DNA of 52,500 nt from Cristatella mucedo (GCA_009760855.2 WPIO01000054.1:2182501-2235000), one strand, 5' to 3'. Positions 30,348 to 42,227 are shown, numbered from the stretch's first letter. The notes: a model not told the origin generated them from the sequence alone. Numbers and translations: made by a program.

Positions 30348-30724
30348 TTGGCGCCCGCAGAGAACTTAATCTTAATCAGGCGCTTCCCACATGTGACCCT
30401 CGGCTCGCACAAACTTCCAGCATGTGACCGGGCTAGACCTCGGCCATCAAATTCATCCACCTTGGCCTTGGTTGGGGCGAGCACCTTAACCACTGGGCCA
30501 AACCAGTGCCGCTCTCCGGGTATCGAAGACATTAGTCTCGCTAAAGGAAACGCTTCCGCTCGTCACTCGGAGCACGAGACTCGGCCATTCGCAGCGGCGA
30601 TGCTCACCACCGCTGGCATTTTAGTCATAAAGCGCATTAGGTAAATGTCATGTCAAATGTAAAGCGTCTAGAAAGAGATTAATTTCTCTGAGGGCGCTTT
30701 ATCAAGTATATTATTATTATTATT
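30348..30724. mobile_element. Pair of inverted LINE A tails around a tRNA-like SINE
   Basis: A degraded minus-strand tail (30348-30395) and a good plus-strand tail (stem-loop 30660-30701, then ATT repeat to 30724) face each other. Between them, on the minus strand, is the A-box-like 'TTGGCCCAGTGGTTAAGGTG' (about 30483-30502), the same tRNA-like type as at 574. The arrangement repeats the one near 1279-1566. Confidence 0.65.
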
Positions 30725-31175
30725 TCGTAGGTTGTGAGATTTTCACCCGTAACTTGGCAAACTCGCGCTTTAAGGCGAGAATTCGCCTCCGGAAGATCTA
30801 CGCCGATTCAGAAGTCAGCTGTTAGTGAGAAGTTAGTGAGGGAGTGACGTAAAAATGAAGCCGTCGTAGCTCGCCGACGTCGGAGGCATGCAGTGACGGT
30901 CTCCGATGCTAACGGCACATCCGAGAGGGCGTATCTGCCAGACGGCAGACAGACACGGGTTCGACTCGAATCGCTTAGGTCGGTAAACAGCCCTCAGCAC
31001 AGGTAGTCAGCTTTATTGGAGTAATCTAACAGACCAGCTGAAATCGCCAAGTCAGCTCTAGGTCAATGGTCAGCAGAATGATCTCAGTGCATCTAACGGA
31101 CTCTGACGTCACTAATATTCCGACGTCACCTTAGATCGTGGGCATCATGTAGCAGCGAGGCGGTGTTTCAGCCGC
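30725..31175. other. No gene recognised
   Basis: Mixed composition with no long frame, RNA gene or repeat that I can identify. Confidence 0.4.
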
Positions 31176-31290
31176 GTATCTCTATCTATCTATGTATCTG
31201 TCTATGTAACTATATCTCTATCTATGTATCTGTCTATGTATCCATCCATCCGTCCGTCCGTCCGTACGGCCGCCCGGCCCGCCCGTCCGC
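31176..31290. repeat. Tetranucleotide repeats TCTA / TGTC / TCCG
   Basis: TCTA/TGTA repeats change into TCCA, TCCG and then GCCC-type units, a gradient of related tetranucleotides. Confidence 0.85.
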
Positions 31291-31720
31291 CCAGGCTGGA
31301 GCCAAAGAATAAAGGGACCTAAAAGTGAATGACACAACCTTGAAATCGATGCGTTGCTTGACTGGGAGCCAGTGCCGGTCGGGAAAAGTGGTTCGATGTG
31401 GCGGCGCCTGAGCCTCTCGCGACTGACAAGCCTAGCTGCAGAGTTTTGCACCGAATGTAAGCGCCTGATTGCACAGGCCGGTAGACAAGCCAACATTTAG
31501 TTGCAGAAGTCGCAACGGAATGTTACAGATGCATGCATTAGTTTGGACGTAGTATCCCTGTGTAAGAAAGCCTGACTTTTGAAATGGTACACAGCTGAAA
31601 GTAGACGGACTTGACTGTAGAACTGATGGGGCCGTCTATTGCAATATCACTTTGGAACACGACTCCCAGACGTCATGCTATGCTGCAAGACGGATGAGCT
31701 GATTTTGATGCTTAGTCTGC
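31291..31720 (-). mobile_element. LINE family A C-terminal fragment
   Basis: The minus strand encodes pieces of the C-terminal domain, including 'LPACAIRRLHSVQNSAARLV' (about 31490-31430), matching 48840-48900. No tail is attached in this orientation. Confidence 0.8.
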
Positions 31721-31774
31721 ATTCTAAATGTAAAGCGCGTGGAAAGAGATTGAGTTCTCTGAGGGTGCTTTAAC

Positions 31775-31810
<36 letters not shown>

Positions 31811-31816
31811 TACTAT
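31721..31816 (+). mobile_element. LINE family A 3' tail
   Basis: Plus-strand tail: 'aaatgtaaagcgcg', the stem-loop at about 31729-31771 (one arm mutated) and an uninterrupted (ATT)n of about 12 units. It directly abuts the minus-strand copy to the left. Confidence 0.8.
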
Positions 31817-33355
31817 TCCAGAGGTCCAGAGGCCGTATGTCATTAGTGCATGGATTCGATTGGTCGAGTTCTGGTCACAAGGTCAAAGACGGGACGCGGA
31901 AAAGTACCGATCGCGTTGGCCGCAGCCGTTGCATAAATACTTGCAAGTCGGTAGAGTTGCAAGCGGATATAACATAGCGATAATCCGGCGATAATTGGAC
32001 ACCCATTTGTGCAAGCATTTAGCGGAGCAGTTGTCTTCTTTGCCGTCGCATCTCGCCGGCGGTAAGCGAACGTGCGAGCTGACGTGAAATGCTACCAAGA
32101 AATTAGCAGACAAAAGCACAATCGACGCACGATTCTAAAGTCAGAATTCAGAATTCTCTTGATGACGCATGCTAGCCTCAAATGAATGTGCTATTTGTGT
32201 CACTCTAGATCTTAATTTTGAAGCAGCCAGAGCCAACTGCAGAGTTCGCCTAATTGCTCACTCGAGTGTTTGCCTATATGTAGTCCGGCTGGCAGCGGCT
32301 TGCCTGAAATTCGCGCCCAAACTAGCTAAGACGATCGTACAGTTTATTTGGTACACGCTGTGATTACGTTTGGCCGCTATTTGTATTGCATTTGGCTACC
32401 ATTTGGTCGTGCCCGGGACGACGCCCGGGGGCTCAGATGGGATGGACAGCCTATCCACCTGCAGCTGCAGCCGAGCGGCTTCCTTCGTCGATTTCACGCT
32501 ACGCTGGGGCCGCACTCAGCCGCACTCAGCCGCATTCAGGCTCTGCTACGCCCCTCGCTGCCGCCGGATGCCGGCCGTGCTGACGCGTTGCCGTCGGCTC
32601 CTCTAGAGAATGCCAACTCGACTCGCTGTTGGGCGCCTCCGTCGCCCCTCGCGCAGAACGCACGGCCAGCTGAGCGGAACGCAGCAGCTCGCCAGCAGGC
32701 CGCCCATCGGGTCCAAGCGCTACGCGCAGCCCGGAGCAGGCAGACTTCCTAGTGGATGCTGGTGTACGGCGCTGCTGGGCGTCCCACGAGCCCCGTGCGG
32801 GAACCGGAGCTAGGCCACTCGGAGCCACGCGCCATTCCCCCTGGCGGGCTCTGATCCTAGCAAGAGCACTCGGATTCATCTTCGCAGTCGGATTTCGGAT
32901 CCGAGACAACCCGGGCTCCTTGCAGAACCGAGCGAGAGCCTGAGCTGCCGCCATCCTCAAAAGGACCCCCTGAAGAGGAAGATCGTATACGAGCCTCATC
33001 CGAGGGGGCGCCTCTGAGCTGTTTGCTCTGAGCCTCATCGAGCCCTTCCATGGCAACAGTTGCCATGGAAGCAAGCCCTTCCGTGGCAACATTTGCGACA
33101 GCATCGTGTCGCCTGAGGTCGGCATTCTGCATGCCTGGGTGGCCCGGAGAATATCCACCACCTGACTGGGCAGGACGCCTCCCTGACCGCCGCTTGAGCG
33201 GGGGGGGGGGGGAGAGGCATCGAGGGGGTGCGGTAAAAGCCAATCGTAGCCAATCGCCGGGGGAGGCAGCGCAGAGCAGCGCCCAGTGCTCCCTTGCGGC
33301 TTTATCCACCGGGAGCAGAATTTTCTGTTTTCTAATGCCATTTGGCACGAAAGAA
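31817..33355. other. No supported gene; GC-rich open frames
   Basis: From about 32400 to 33350 several frames on both strands stay open, the longest being minus 33341-32526 (271 codons) and minus 33348-32857 (163 codons, with an acidic Ser-rich C-terminus ending 'CEDESECSC'). None contains a domain I recognise, and overlapping frames on both strands argue for composition. A retroelement gag-like origin is possible for the second. 'ccatggcaacagttgccatgg' at 33048-33068 is a near-perfect 21-bp palindrome. Confidence 0.3.
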
Positions 33356-33418
33356 GTCAGACTCCAGACACGACAGAGGTCAGACTCTAGACACGACAGA
33401 GGTCAGACTCCAGATGGA
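33356..33418. repeat. 23-bp tandem repeat
   Basis: About 2.6 units of 'GTCAGACTCCAGACACGACAGAG'-like sequence (one unit has CTCTAG). Confidence 0.85.
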
Positions 33419-33539
33419 GGGCATCGAAACGGTGAGGAGGGCTTCGAGTGTCTGCCGGGGCGCGAGCCGGGAGCGGCGATGGAGGGCCGTATCCCGCTAA
33501 CGCAGCGGCCTCGATCGCCGCCCTGGGATACGCGAAGCG

Positions 33540-34590
33540 TATGTGTGGGGAGGGGAGGGGGTCGCTACTCTATCCCAGATAGAGTTGCGACTCATCAACT
33601 CCCAAGAGCGGGATCGCAGCGCCAACGACAAACGGGAGGCGGTCGGCCTCGGCCGCACCGCGACAAGAGGACCCGGCATGACCTCTGACCTCTCCGGGCG
33701 GCGGAAGAACAAGCCCGCCGACCCGGGCCGCTACAAATTGCGCCCGATCGAGGAGTCGTTGCAGGGAGGCCGTGGAGTTTGCAAAGACAGTCAGGCCGTC
33801 AGCTAAAGCACATGCAGCAGTCAGGTTGGCCGAGCCACGACCTTGGCCTTAGCGGTCGGATTTCGCTGCTAACTTGCGCACCAGGGGCTCCACAACCGCA
33901 TCAAGAACGGATGGGCAAGAGCGGGCGGGTCACCCCCCCCCTAGCGCACACCCTCCGCAGCCGTCGCAGCCGCCGCAGCCGCCGCCAGGCCAGCGACTCC
34001 GAGCCCCGACGCAGGACAATTGATGCGGCAGCGTAGAACTTCCGCACTAGCTCGGCGAACGGCTATTTCACACCGAGGTGTTTCAAGGTCGTAAAAAGGG
34101 CTTCCTGCGGGACACTGGGGAATACCGTCATACCTTGGGGCCGACTCAACAAGTAAGGACCGCTCTAGGCATCCGTCGCAGCAACGCGGGAGAGGCAGCC
34201 CTTGTGCTGTGAGGAGAGGATCGCATTGTCTTGGATTGTCTCGCAAGAACAGCGTCAGTCGTGCTGCTAAGCAGCCTGACAGCAGCTTGTACATCGTTGG
34301 GAGGAGCGAGATTGAACGGAAGTTGTCCGGGTCTGGTTCTGGTCCCCCTTTTGCTGTGGATGAGGACCGAATCGCCGTCTTCCGCAGCGGGGGGGGGGGG
34401 GACATTGCTAAACGCGTGGCAACCATTCGCGATGATAGACAGGAGGTTGCCACGGGCGTCCACCCCCGTAAGATAGATATTCCAGCTTAGGACGCTTCCC
34501 CCTGGGGACGTGTTGCTTGCATGCAAGTCACTGGCGTCACCCTTGCGTAGTACCGTTTGCAATATATTTATAGTAGACAACGATGGCAAA
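33540..34590 (-). pseudogene. NeSL/R2-type non-LTR reverse transcriptase relic
   Basis: On the minus strand, in several frames, the blocks of an R2/NeSL-like LINE polymerase appear in the correct order: 'DNFRSISLLPTMYKLLSG' with 'CLAARLT' (34336-34250), a palm block 'ALFTTLKHLGV' then 'FAELVRKFYAAS' (about 34115-34045), 'DAVVEPLVRKLAAKS' (about 33915-33865), and 'LADGLTVFANSTASLQRLLD' (about 33818-33755), where the catalytic FADD has become LADG. Frameshifts and stops separate the blocks, so it is inactive. It is unrelated in sequence to LINE A and B, whose polymerases have LDLSAAFD and YADDTQLY. The N- and C-terminal ends (zinc fingers, endonuclease) were not found. Confidence 0.65.
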
Positions 34591-34656
34591 CCTATCGCTA
34601 GTGTAATGGAGGAATATCAAGGAAGATAATTTAATGTCGAGCATATGCAAATACGA

Positions 34657-34806
34657 CATGCAATCTCATGCTTGTAAATAAACTGCACGTTGAATTGTGA
34701 AATAAGCATGCAATCTCGTGCCTGTAAGTAAACTGCATGCTGAATCGTGAAATTAGCATGCAATCTCATGCTTGTAAGCAAACTGCACGTTGACTTGTGA
34801 AATGAG
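34657..34806. repeat. 50-bp tandem repeat x3
   Basis: Three units (34657-34706, 34707-34756, 34757-34806), each starting CATGCAATCTC and containing 'TGTAAGTAAACTGCA'-like sequence and 'gaattgtgaaat'. Confidence 0.9.
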
Positions 34807-35590
34807 CTTTCATTAACCTATCCTGGTATCTTCAAAAAAGTTTCCTTTAAGGTATATCGAGCCTCACAAAGTTTTGAATTTATTTTATACGATTTTTTTA
34901 GGAAACACACGATCCACAAGATAATTGCACAAGTAACGCACGATTTCACGCTCAAGACTTTTTTTAACAAGCCTGCTACTGCCAAAGTTCAGCCATGTTT
35001 GGCAAATTTGGCAGTAGCAGCAAGAAACGCCGTACGGTGACGTACGAGCTCCTCGGGCAGATAAGTCTGAACGATCAAAGACGCACCCGAACAGGTGCTC
35101 ATCGCTCTCAGCTGGCTCCTCTCTTTAGCCTTGACCGTGGTAAGAGATATCCTTGACCTTTGCAAGAGCCACATCAGTACCGGTCAGAATTTCACTCGCG
35201 AATCAGGAGCTCGGGTCAGAGAGGCACGCTAAGAGGCGCACTTGCCATGCACGAATGCAGCAAACAGAATAGTTCTCGCCGGTCTTGGCTGGCTGAATAA
35301 GTATTCGATGACCGAGGTCAAGGCTCGAGGGCCCCGTGACCTATGCGGAGGAGCGCGAGAGTAGAGACTGAGGAGTAGAGACTGAGAGCTCGAGCTGAGG
35401 GCGCGAGAAAAAAATGCATTAGCACGTGCCTGAGCTGCTCGACTCATAGAGCCGAGTCGTACGCGACCCGGCGCTCCGAGCGATGGCAGCGCGCGATGTG
35501 CACGCCATTGCAGTGCGTGATGTTCGTCACAATGAACGCGTAGTGCCACAGGCAAAGCGTGGCCCAAGTCGCCGAGAGCTGCATAGCTGT
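34807..35590. other. No gene recognised
   Basis: Short frames only. A GA-poor, mixed region with no repeats beyond single short duplications (for example 'gaggagtagagactgag' near 35368). Confidence 0.4.
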
Positions 35591-35594
35591 CGTG

Positions 35595-35728
35595 GGCACG
35601 AGACAGCTGTCCCACCTACGGGACAGCTGCCCCGTCCACGTGACAGCTGTCCTGTATACGTATCGACGTAGCTGTTCTGTATACGTAGCTGTTCTGTATA
35701 CGCGATAGCTGTCCTGTCTACGCATCGA
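35595..35728. repeat. Degenerate ~21-bp repeat (CAGCTGTCCTGTATACG)
   Basis: Five to six units around 'AGCTGTCCTGTATACG', with variants 'agctgttctgtatacg' and 'agctgtcctgtctacg'. Many carry a CAGCTG site. Confidence 0.8.
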
Positions 35729-35976
35729 CGGGTTGAAGGAAAATCTCCCAATCTCTTTCAAAGTGCCGTCAGATCTTTTCGCGTGGTGCTCTGCCATCTT
35801 AAAAAAAGAAATTACCTTACGGCAAAATGATGACCCAGCACAGTTTTACCGAGCCCTGATTATTATCGCTTTTGCTTTGCATCTAACCAATCACAAGTCT
35901 TTAGAGACTACGCCTCCTTCAGTTTACCACCAACCAACTGGAAGGCAAAGTCCAAAAGTCGTTGCGGAATAATGAC

Positions 35977-36096
35977 GACAGACAATGACTGGCAACGACA
36001 GGTAATGACTGGCAGCTACAGGCAATGACTGGCAACGACAGGCAATGACTGGCAGCTACAGGCAATGACTGACAACGACAGGCAATGACTGGCAAC
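35977..36096. repeat. 20-bp tandem repeat in alternating A/B variants
   Basis: Six units of GGCAATGACTGGCA followed alternately by ACGACA (A) or GCTACA (B), in the order A-B-A-B-A'-A. The A-B pairs form a 40-bp higher-order unit. Confidence 0.9.
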
Positions 36097-36134
36097 GTGA
36101 CTCGCACTTTGTCCTGACGACACAAGAAAGAAAG

Positions 36135-36545
36135 CTGACATGTTATGTTATGTATGTATCTCCGTCTGTAAGTCAAAGACTACGCGATTGTTACGCACGA
36201 GAGTTTTGTATAACGAAGTCACAGCCTAAGCGGCCTTCGGTACGCATTCGGTAGCCAAAACACTTCAGCTCGCGCAACAAAGAGAAAGTGGGAAGCGTAG
36301 CGGAGTGTCAGGAGACGTAAGAGTTGAGGTAGTGAGCAGCGTGGAAGTAGCAGCTCAGGATGGCTGGAAGACTGTAAATAAAAGACCGTGCCCTCGTCGG
36401 CAGCACGAGAGTAGTCGTCGTTGCGTAAGAATTGTGAAAGCGAGTTCCAGAGTCTGGGCCCGGCTGAGAAAAAGCTTCTGTGCATCTGTAGCTGTTCCGC
36501 ACCGGACTTGCTGCTGTAACTAATCTCCTTCCTGCGAGCATATAC
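36135..36545 (-). mobile_element. LINE family B, 5'-truncated copy
   Basis: Minus strand: C-terminal coding remnant ('GPRLWNSLSQFLRND' near 36480), 3' untranslated part, and the tail repeat 'tgttatgttatgt' on the left (36139-36152). Confidence 0.85.
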
Positions 36546-37270
36546 GATTCCGGGCGTCGTCGCGATTAGCCGGACCACCTTCCTTTCCTGCGTAAATAAC
36601 GCTCATTAGCAGAAATGCAGGCTTGTGAAGGTATAACTAAAAGTATTTTATGATGATTAGCCTCTATTTAAGGTTAAGTGACATCTAGGCGGACTGGAGG
36701 AAATCGGTCGAAGTTGGCTGCTTTAAATTGTGTGACCGTTTTAGTTGCTTGCCTCCCTGGAAAGCTCTGGAAAGACAGCATTGCAATGAAGGAATAACGA
36801 TTTGGCGACTTTTCAGTCGGCCGAACGGCACATGTGCATTCTGCCCCTAGTTTTGCTAAGAGCTGGTAGCGGTTTTGCTAAGAGCTTGTGGCGAGTTGCA
36901 TAGTCAGATGCTCTCGTTCACCCGGTTGAATTTTAATATGTGCAGGCAATGATTAGTGTACGGTATTTGAGGGCACCGGGAAAAGGCATTCACCTTAAAT
37001 TGCTACATTATTAGGTTAGTATTTTCAGTGCCTTAAAGTATTATTACCTTAAATTATTATCCTCAGCATTATTCCTAAGAGTATTCGGCACGCGCGCTGC
37101 TAGGTCGGGCACGCTCGGAAAAGGGGGCGTGGCGCTTTGAAGCCTTCAGCAAGCATCCGCCTTCCGCTATACTACAAGCTTTCAAAGGGCTTCCCACTAA
37201 GCTGCTATCGACCTTGAAGGAAACCGGTAGTTGGCAGCACACAGCTGCCGTAGCAAGCGGACGTGGAAGA
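36546..37270. other. No gene recognised
   Basis: 'ttttgctaagagct' is duplicated at 36853 and 36874. No other structure was seen. Confidence 0.4.
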
Positions 37271-37271
37271 G

Positions 37272-37278
37272 AGCTCCC

Positions 37279-37345
<67 letters not shown>

Positions 37346-37347
37346 TT
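37272..37347. repeat. (CT)n microsatellite
   Basis: A CT run on the plus strand, opposite in polarity to most other GA tracts here. Confidence 0.98.
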
Positions 37348-37867
37348 CAGTGCGTCTCGGCAACTAATCGTCAATGTCATTCTATTCTCCTTCCCAGACA
37401 AGCGCCGCGGCCGAGACGAGGGAAGGCTTAGTCGCAGCACTCTGGCGTCTTTATTTCAGGAATGCGATTCCGGGGACCATACCCTTTCGCGACTATTGGG
37501 TCTCAATGGACGCAGCTGAAATCTGACGTTTCGACCCTAAAAATTACGCGCCCAAAACATGTAAGCGTACGGTTGCGCTTATGGTGGCCAGACGGGACAA
37601 ATTTCGAAAGCGGCTGCTGAGGCCAGGACCGATGACTCATCTCTCTTAATGCAACGCCGGCGAAGTTGGCCGGGCGGAATCGCACTACGCTCGATGCCGT
37701 CGTTTCTGAAACACTTCCGTCCGTCTGCACGCCGGCATTTCCGCGAACCGATCAAAACAGTCCATTCGCGGTGGCGGTCTGGGGCTGAGACGAGCGGTGC
37801 GTCATTTTGGCGTGAGCGGCTCCTGCTCACGACTTTTGAGTTGAGTTGAGTTGAGGGCAAAAACAAC
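37348..37867. other. No gene recognised
   Basis: Short frames on both strands (up to 101 codons) without recognisable content. A GAGTT x4 repeat at about 37838-37856 borders the LINE B insertion. Confidence 0.4.
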
Positions 37868-38475
37868 TAAACCAATGGCTATGAATATGGCTGCAAGGCT
37901 AGTCTTCAAGTCCCAGAAGTTTGACTACGTGTCTGCTTTGCTAAAAGAGCTAGGATGGCTGCCCGTTGATCGACGGAAACAGAGCAAGGTTCTTACGCTG
38001 ACTCACAAGGCCAGCCACGGCTTGGCTCATCCATATCTAGTTGAACTGCTTCGCCAGTTTCAGTCTCATCGCACTCTCAGGTCCTGTGAGTACAATAAAT
38101 TAGCTGTTTCACTCCTCCGCTTAAAGACAATTGGCGACTGAAGCTTTAGCTTTGCAGGTCTTGGCCGTGGAACTTCCGTCCACGATTCTTCCTACGCAAC
38201 GACAGCTACTCTCCTGCTGCCGACTATGGCTCATCCTTTTCAGTTGTCCTGAGCTGCTACTTCCATGCTACTCACTACCTCAAATGCTCCCCTGACTCTG
38301 CTATGCTTCCCACTTTCTCTTTGTTTCGTGAGACGAAGTCTGCTGGCTACCGAATGCATGCCGAAAGCCGCTTAGGTTCTTAGTGCGCTACACAAAACTG
38401 TCCTGCGTGACACGCACATGGTCTTTATGACTTTGTAGAGTTGCAGACAGAGATACATTACATTACATACAAGAA
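37868..38475 (+). mobile_element. LINE family B, 5'-truncated copy
   Basis: Plus strand: 'NMAARLVFKSQKFDYVSALL', 'ELGWLPVDRRKQSK' in one frame to 38141, then a frameshifted remainder, the 3' untranslated part ('catggtctttatgactttg' at 38419) and the tail ATTACATTACAT at 38457-38469. Confidence 0.9.
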
Positions 38476-40300
38476 TAATAAAAATATGTACTATGATAAT
38501 AATAATACATATAATAAAAATAAACAATACAATTAATAAATAATAATACATATAAGCAGAAGGAGAGACAAACAGAAGCGCGTTCCCAGCAGGCAGAAAG
38601 GGAAGAAGACGCACGAGTCGGAGCCGCGGGATGCGCAGCCCAAAATCTACCAAATTCTGCCGAATTCTACCAAATCTACCGAAAAATGCAACCAATTGAT
38701 ACTCGCTACAAAGGGACGAGCGGCCAGCGATGAGCTGTCTCGCAGTTGAATCGCAGCCCTAAATCCCGCCGACGCCGCCGCCACAGCGGTACCGTTTAGG
38801 CGAGCGCATCGCTTGCACTGAGCGGACTACCTGGTGCCTGGTCGGCGCAGCAGCTTTCGTTCTCCGCCGTAGGGTAAGTACGGACGCATGCCGCAGCTTG
38901 GACGAGCAACGCTTAGCACAGCTCGAGTGAGCTAAGGACGACTGGCCGACCGAGCGGCACTAAGCCTTCTCAGAACGACAGAGCTTGCAAGTGCGGAAGT
39001 TCCAGCTGCCCAGTAATGACTGCAGATATTATAAGGGCTTGTACGCTCTTACAAGCTTTAAAATCAGATTTAAACTCTCTTTTTCATTTTTCTATCGGTG
39101 AAAAAACCGCTACCCGATTCAGCTGGCTTGACACGAAAATTCAGCGAGCTAGCCAATCGAGCAAGTCACTCAGATATTTTTCGTAGCGTCTCAATGACGC
39201 TTAGCAAGCGCTTGCCTCGCCTTTCAAGGCGGCTATAATATAATAATAAATAATAATACATGTGACCAATGTCAGCGTAGCCGGGTTGCATTAAACTGAC
39301 GCACTGCTGCCTCGATTAGGTGGCCGCCGGCATCTTGGCTAAAGTGGGGTAGCCATATATGATTGCTCTGGCCTCGCTCTCGTCGCTCGCCACACACGGT
39401 TGCTCACTCGCGCATCAGGCAAGGTCAAGGAATTGCAGGAAATAATGGAATGCTCCACCCACTGGAGAACTTTCGCAGATGGCACTAGTGCACTCACGGC
39501 AGCTCGTCAGCTCATTGGAACCGGAAGCCATAGCCGGGCCGTGAAAAGCCTTCGCTCGAGACTGACGCGGATTGCTACTTGCAGGATGCCTGCTTTAAGC
39601 CGAAGTCGGGTCATGCAAGGTCGACATGCAAGGCCAAAGTCGTACGAAATCAAAATGCTCCTCCTTCTGCTGGAGAACTTCCACAGAGAAGGCACTAGTG
39701 CACATCTGCTTACAGCTTGCTGACCACTTGTTGCAATGCAAAGCCAAAGCAGCAGCAGCAACGGCAGGAGCAGCAGCTGCTGCTGCAGACGATCTCTCTC
39801 TGTACCACTAAAAACCGTTTACTTGCAGTGTCTCAGTTTCTTGAGGAGAAACGAACGATGATCGATAACGATGTCTCAGGTCCATTATACATTCTAGTTC
39901 TTATTCAGTTCGCCAGCATCCGGTACGCTGAAACTATTCTCCGATGTGCAGCAATTTCGGTCTGACCTAGATAATCTGTAGCCGTAGCCGGAGCCGCGCC
40001 GAGGCCGCCGGTTTTGGGGGATTCACATGTGACCTTGACATTGCATGACCCATTTCCAACGGACCAAGACTGGAAAGACGTGAACGGAGTCGCTTCTTAA
40101 ACCACGAATATTCCGCTGTCTTCTCATATGACGAGCAGCGCCAGGCTTCTGCTTCCAATAGCTTTATCTCGAGTACATCTCACGAGCTGGAGAGCATGGT
40201 GTGAAAATGATTGCATGCGACAATGTCAGAATTTGACGGTGGAAATTCGGCGAACGGTAGATACTTAAATACCGTGCTGTAAAAGAATCACCGACTCACA
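38476..40300. other. No supported gene
   Basis: AT-rich repeat DNA at 38470-38555 (AATAAT units) and 39233-39262. A ~65-bp segment ('tggagaactt...cagaaggcactagtgcac...gcagctcg') is duplicated at about 39455-39515 and 39660-39725. A hairpin with 7-bp arms (GCTTGTA/TACAAGC) lies at 39037-39056 just after a TATTATAAG string. (CAG)n-like units lie at about 39750-39790. Open frames are short. Confidence 0.35.
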
Positions 40301-40304
40301 TTTA

Positions 40305-40548
40305 ATACTCACTTCTCAACTGCTCTCCTGACTCTGTGCTATGGTTCCCATTTTCTCTTTGCTTCGTGAGACGAAATCTGTTGGCTATCGAATGCGTACC
40401 GACAGCCGCTTACGCTGTGACTGCGCTATACAAAACTCTCTTTCGAAACACCCACATAGTCTTTATGGCTTTGTGAAGTTACAGACGGAGATACATTACA
40501 CAACATTACATAACATTACACAACATTACATTACTAAGTGACACTCGT
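40305..40548 (+). mobile_element. LINE family B 3' end with ACATT tail
   Basis: 'gagacgaaatctgttggc' (40368), the 3' untranslated part (to about 40490) and a long tail of ACATT/ACACAACATT units at 40494-40537. Confidence 0.85.
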
Positions 40549-41687
40549 TACATCATTACAAGTGACTCATACTTAACGGTCTCCTTTGTCAACCCTTCAG
40601 AAAAAGGACACAAGCAAAATTGTGCTCTTATAATAATATTCAAAATAAAATATTATTCTATTCATGAATTAATTTTTTGCTTATTATGGAATATATATGT
40701 AAATATATATATATATATATATATAACCTGTTATACTAATATCCGAAATACTTAAGTATCTCGGGATGACAGGTGCATGGCCAGGAGATTTATGCTTGCT
40801 GCAAAAGTACCGATATAAGATCAAAGGAGCCTGGATGAAATTCTTGTTCTGACATTATAGTTTCTGATTTCTGATCTCATTTGCTGCCTTAAAGACGCAT
40901 TTAAAAGCTCTGCCCTGCTCACATAACAAGGGTCGTAAAGTCTCATTCGAGACATTGACGTACACACACACACACATGCGGTAGGCCATACTTGAACACA
41001 ATATTGCATCCGTCAGGCAGGAGAGTTGCTCGGTTCAGCTATTTACTGGAAGGAGAGCGACAGAGAGAACCAGCAGGTAAAATGAAATCAACGATTGTGT
41101 ATGCTTAGTCATTTAATTATGTGTAATGCTAAATCGTCAGGAAACTCGCCGAGCCACGAATCCTAAATTATTGCTGCCCCTAAAGGGATCTCTGTAAAAT
41201 TGCTTAAAATAGTTCCCCAAAAATTGTTTGCCAAACTTTTCATTGTGCTCATAGTCTCCGGGTGAAAGCATTTTTGATCCCGATTTTCCAGCAACTAAAA
41301 GCGCAACTCGATCGCTTTCATTTTTTTTATTGTCTTAGTACTTTGTGCCCGCCTCTCGAATCGCATTTGAAAGCGATCGCAATCGCCATCCATCGTCTCG
41401 CTTACACCGGGCATGCTATCTGTGCTCTGTTGAGTTCGCGAAGAATCGGGGCGACATACGACGGACCTCGAGGCCCGCATCTACGATGTACCGCGTGGCC
41501 ACGTGCATGCGCGCCTGTGCGGCTGCTGGCCGCTCGCTCGCTCGCTCGTCGTCGCGTCTACCGCAAACTTGCTTGTGGGGTAGGTGGGCGGGGGCGAGGG
41601 GGGTGGAGGAGGGGCGGGCGGATGAGGTGGCGGGGCTTCGTTCTTCGAAGCTCAGTCACGGCACGCCAGCACTATGGAGGATAGCCA
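40549..41687. other. No supported gene; AT run and G-rich patch
   Basis: A (TA)n run at 40687-40724; a (CA)n-like run at 40962-40977; a G-rich patch at 41574-41640 with many GGG runs on the plus strand. The frames 41262-41684 and 41345-41758 are unrecognised and overlap each other. Confidence 0.4.
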
Positions 41688-41767
41688 GCAGCAAATGTGA
41701 AGTGCCTAGAAAGATACTGAGCTCTCCCGGGCGCTATAAAATGTATTATTATTATTAGCATTATTAT
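41688..41767 (+). mobile_element. LINE family A 3' tail, diverged
   Basis: 'gcagcaaatgtgaagtgcctagaaag' then 'gggcgctataaaatg' and an ATT repeat; the stem arms are weakened. Confidence 0.75.
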
Positions 41768-42227
41768 CCCAGTCTGATAGGTATAGTCGGACAGGATTAG
41801 TCGTACTCGAGAGTCGGAAGAGTTCTTGACGTCGCGCCCAGCTGCCGTGCCTATGGGAGTTTTCTCACCAGTGCTGCTCCGCTCTGCGATGGAAATTTCC
41901 ATCCCATAATGCAGCGTCCACAAGCAGCTCCACATCCCGCCTTTCCGCAGCAAAAGCCGTGCATAACCGCGCATACTCTGCCGCTAGCCACTCAGAGACG
42001 CAGCACTCAGGGCGAATCGTTTTCGGTGCATCGTTTCGGTGCGCTGCTGCTGCTGCTTTCGGTGAGCTATGTCTGCTGCGAGCCCACCCAAAAGGTCGAA
42101 GCCTACGGTGCGGCCTCGAGGGATCGGTGGTGGTACTTGCACCCCCCCCCCCGCACTATGGGAATTCTTACTGAGTTAGTCTCGAACACTTCGAGGTGAG
42201 TTGCAGTGAATTCAGATTGAGTTATTA
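41768..42227. other. Short frame with signal-peptide-like stretch
   Basis: A plus-strand frame from ATG 41909 (96 codons) has an internal hydrophobic 'FGALLLLLSVSYVCC' at about residues 43-57, too far in for a normal signal peptide unless translation starts later. A GTGAGC donor-like site lies at about 42060. Evidence for a gene is weak. A (C)10 run lies at 42141-42152. Confidence 0.2.

Noticed and set aside
32526-33348. Overlapping 271- and 163-codon minus frames
   Set aside because: Both strands are open over the same DNA and neither product has a domain; not supported as genes.
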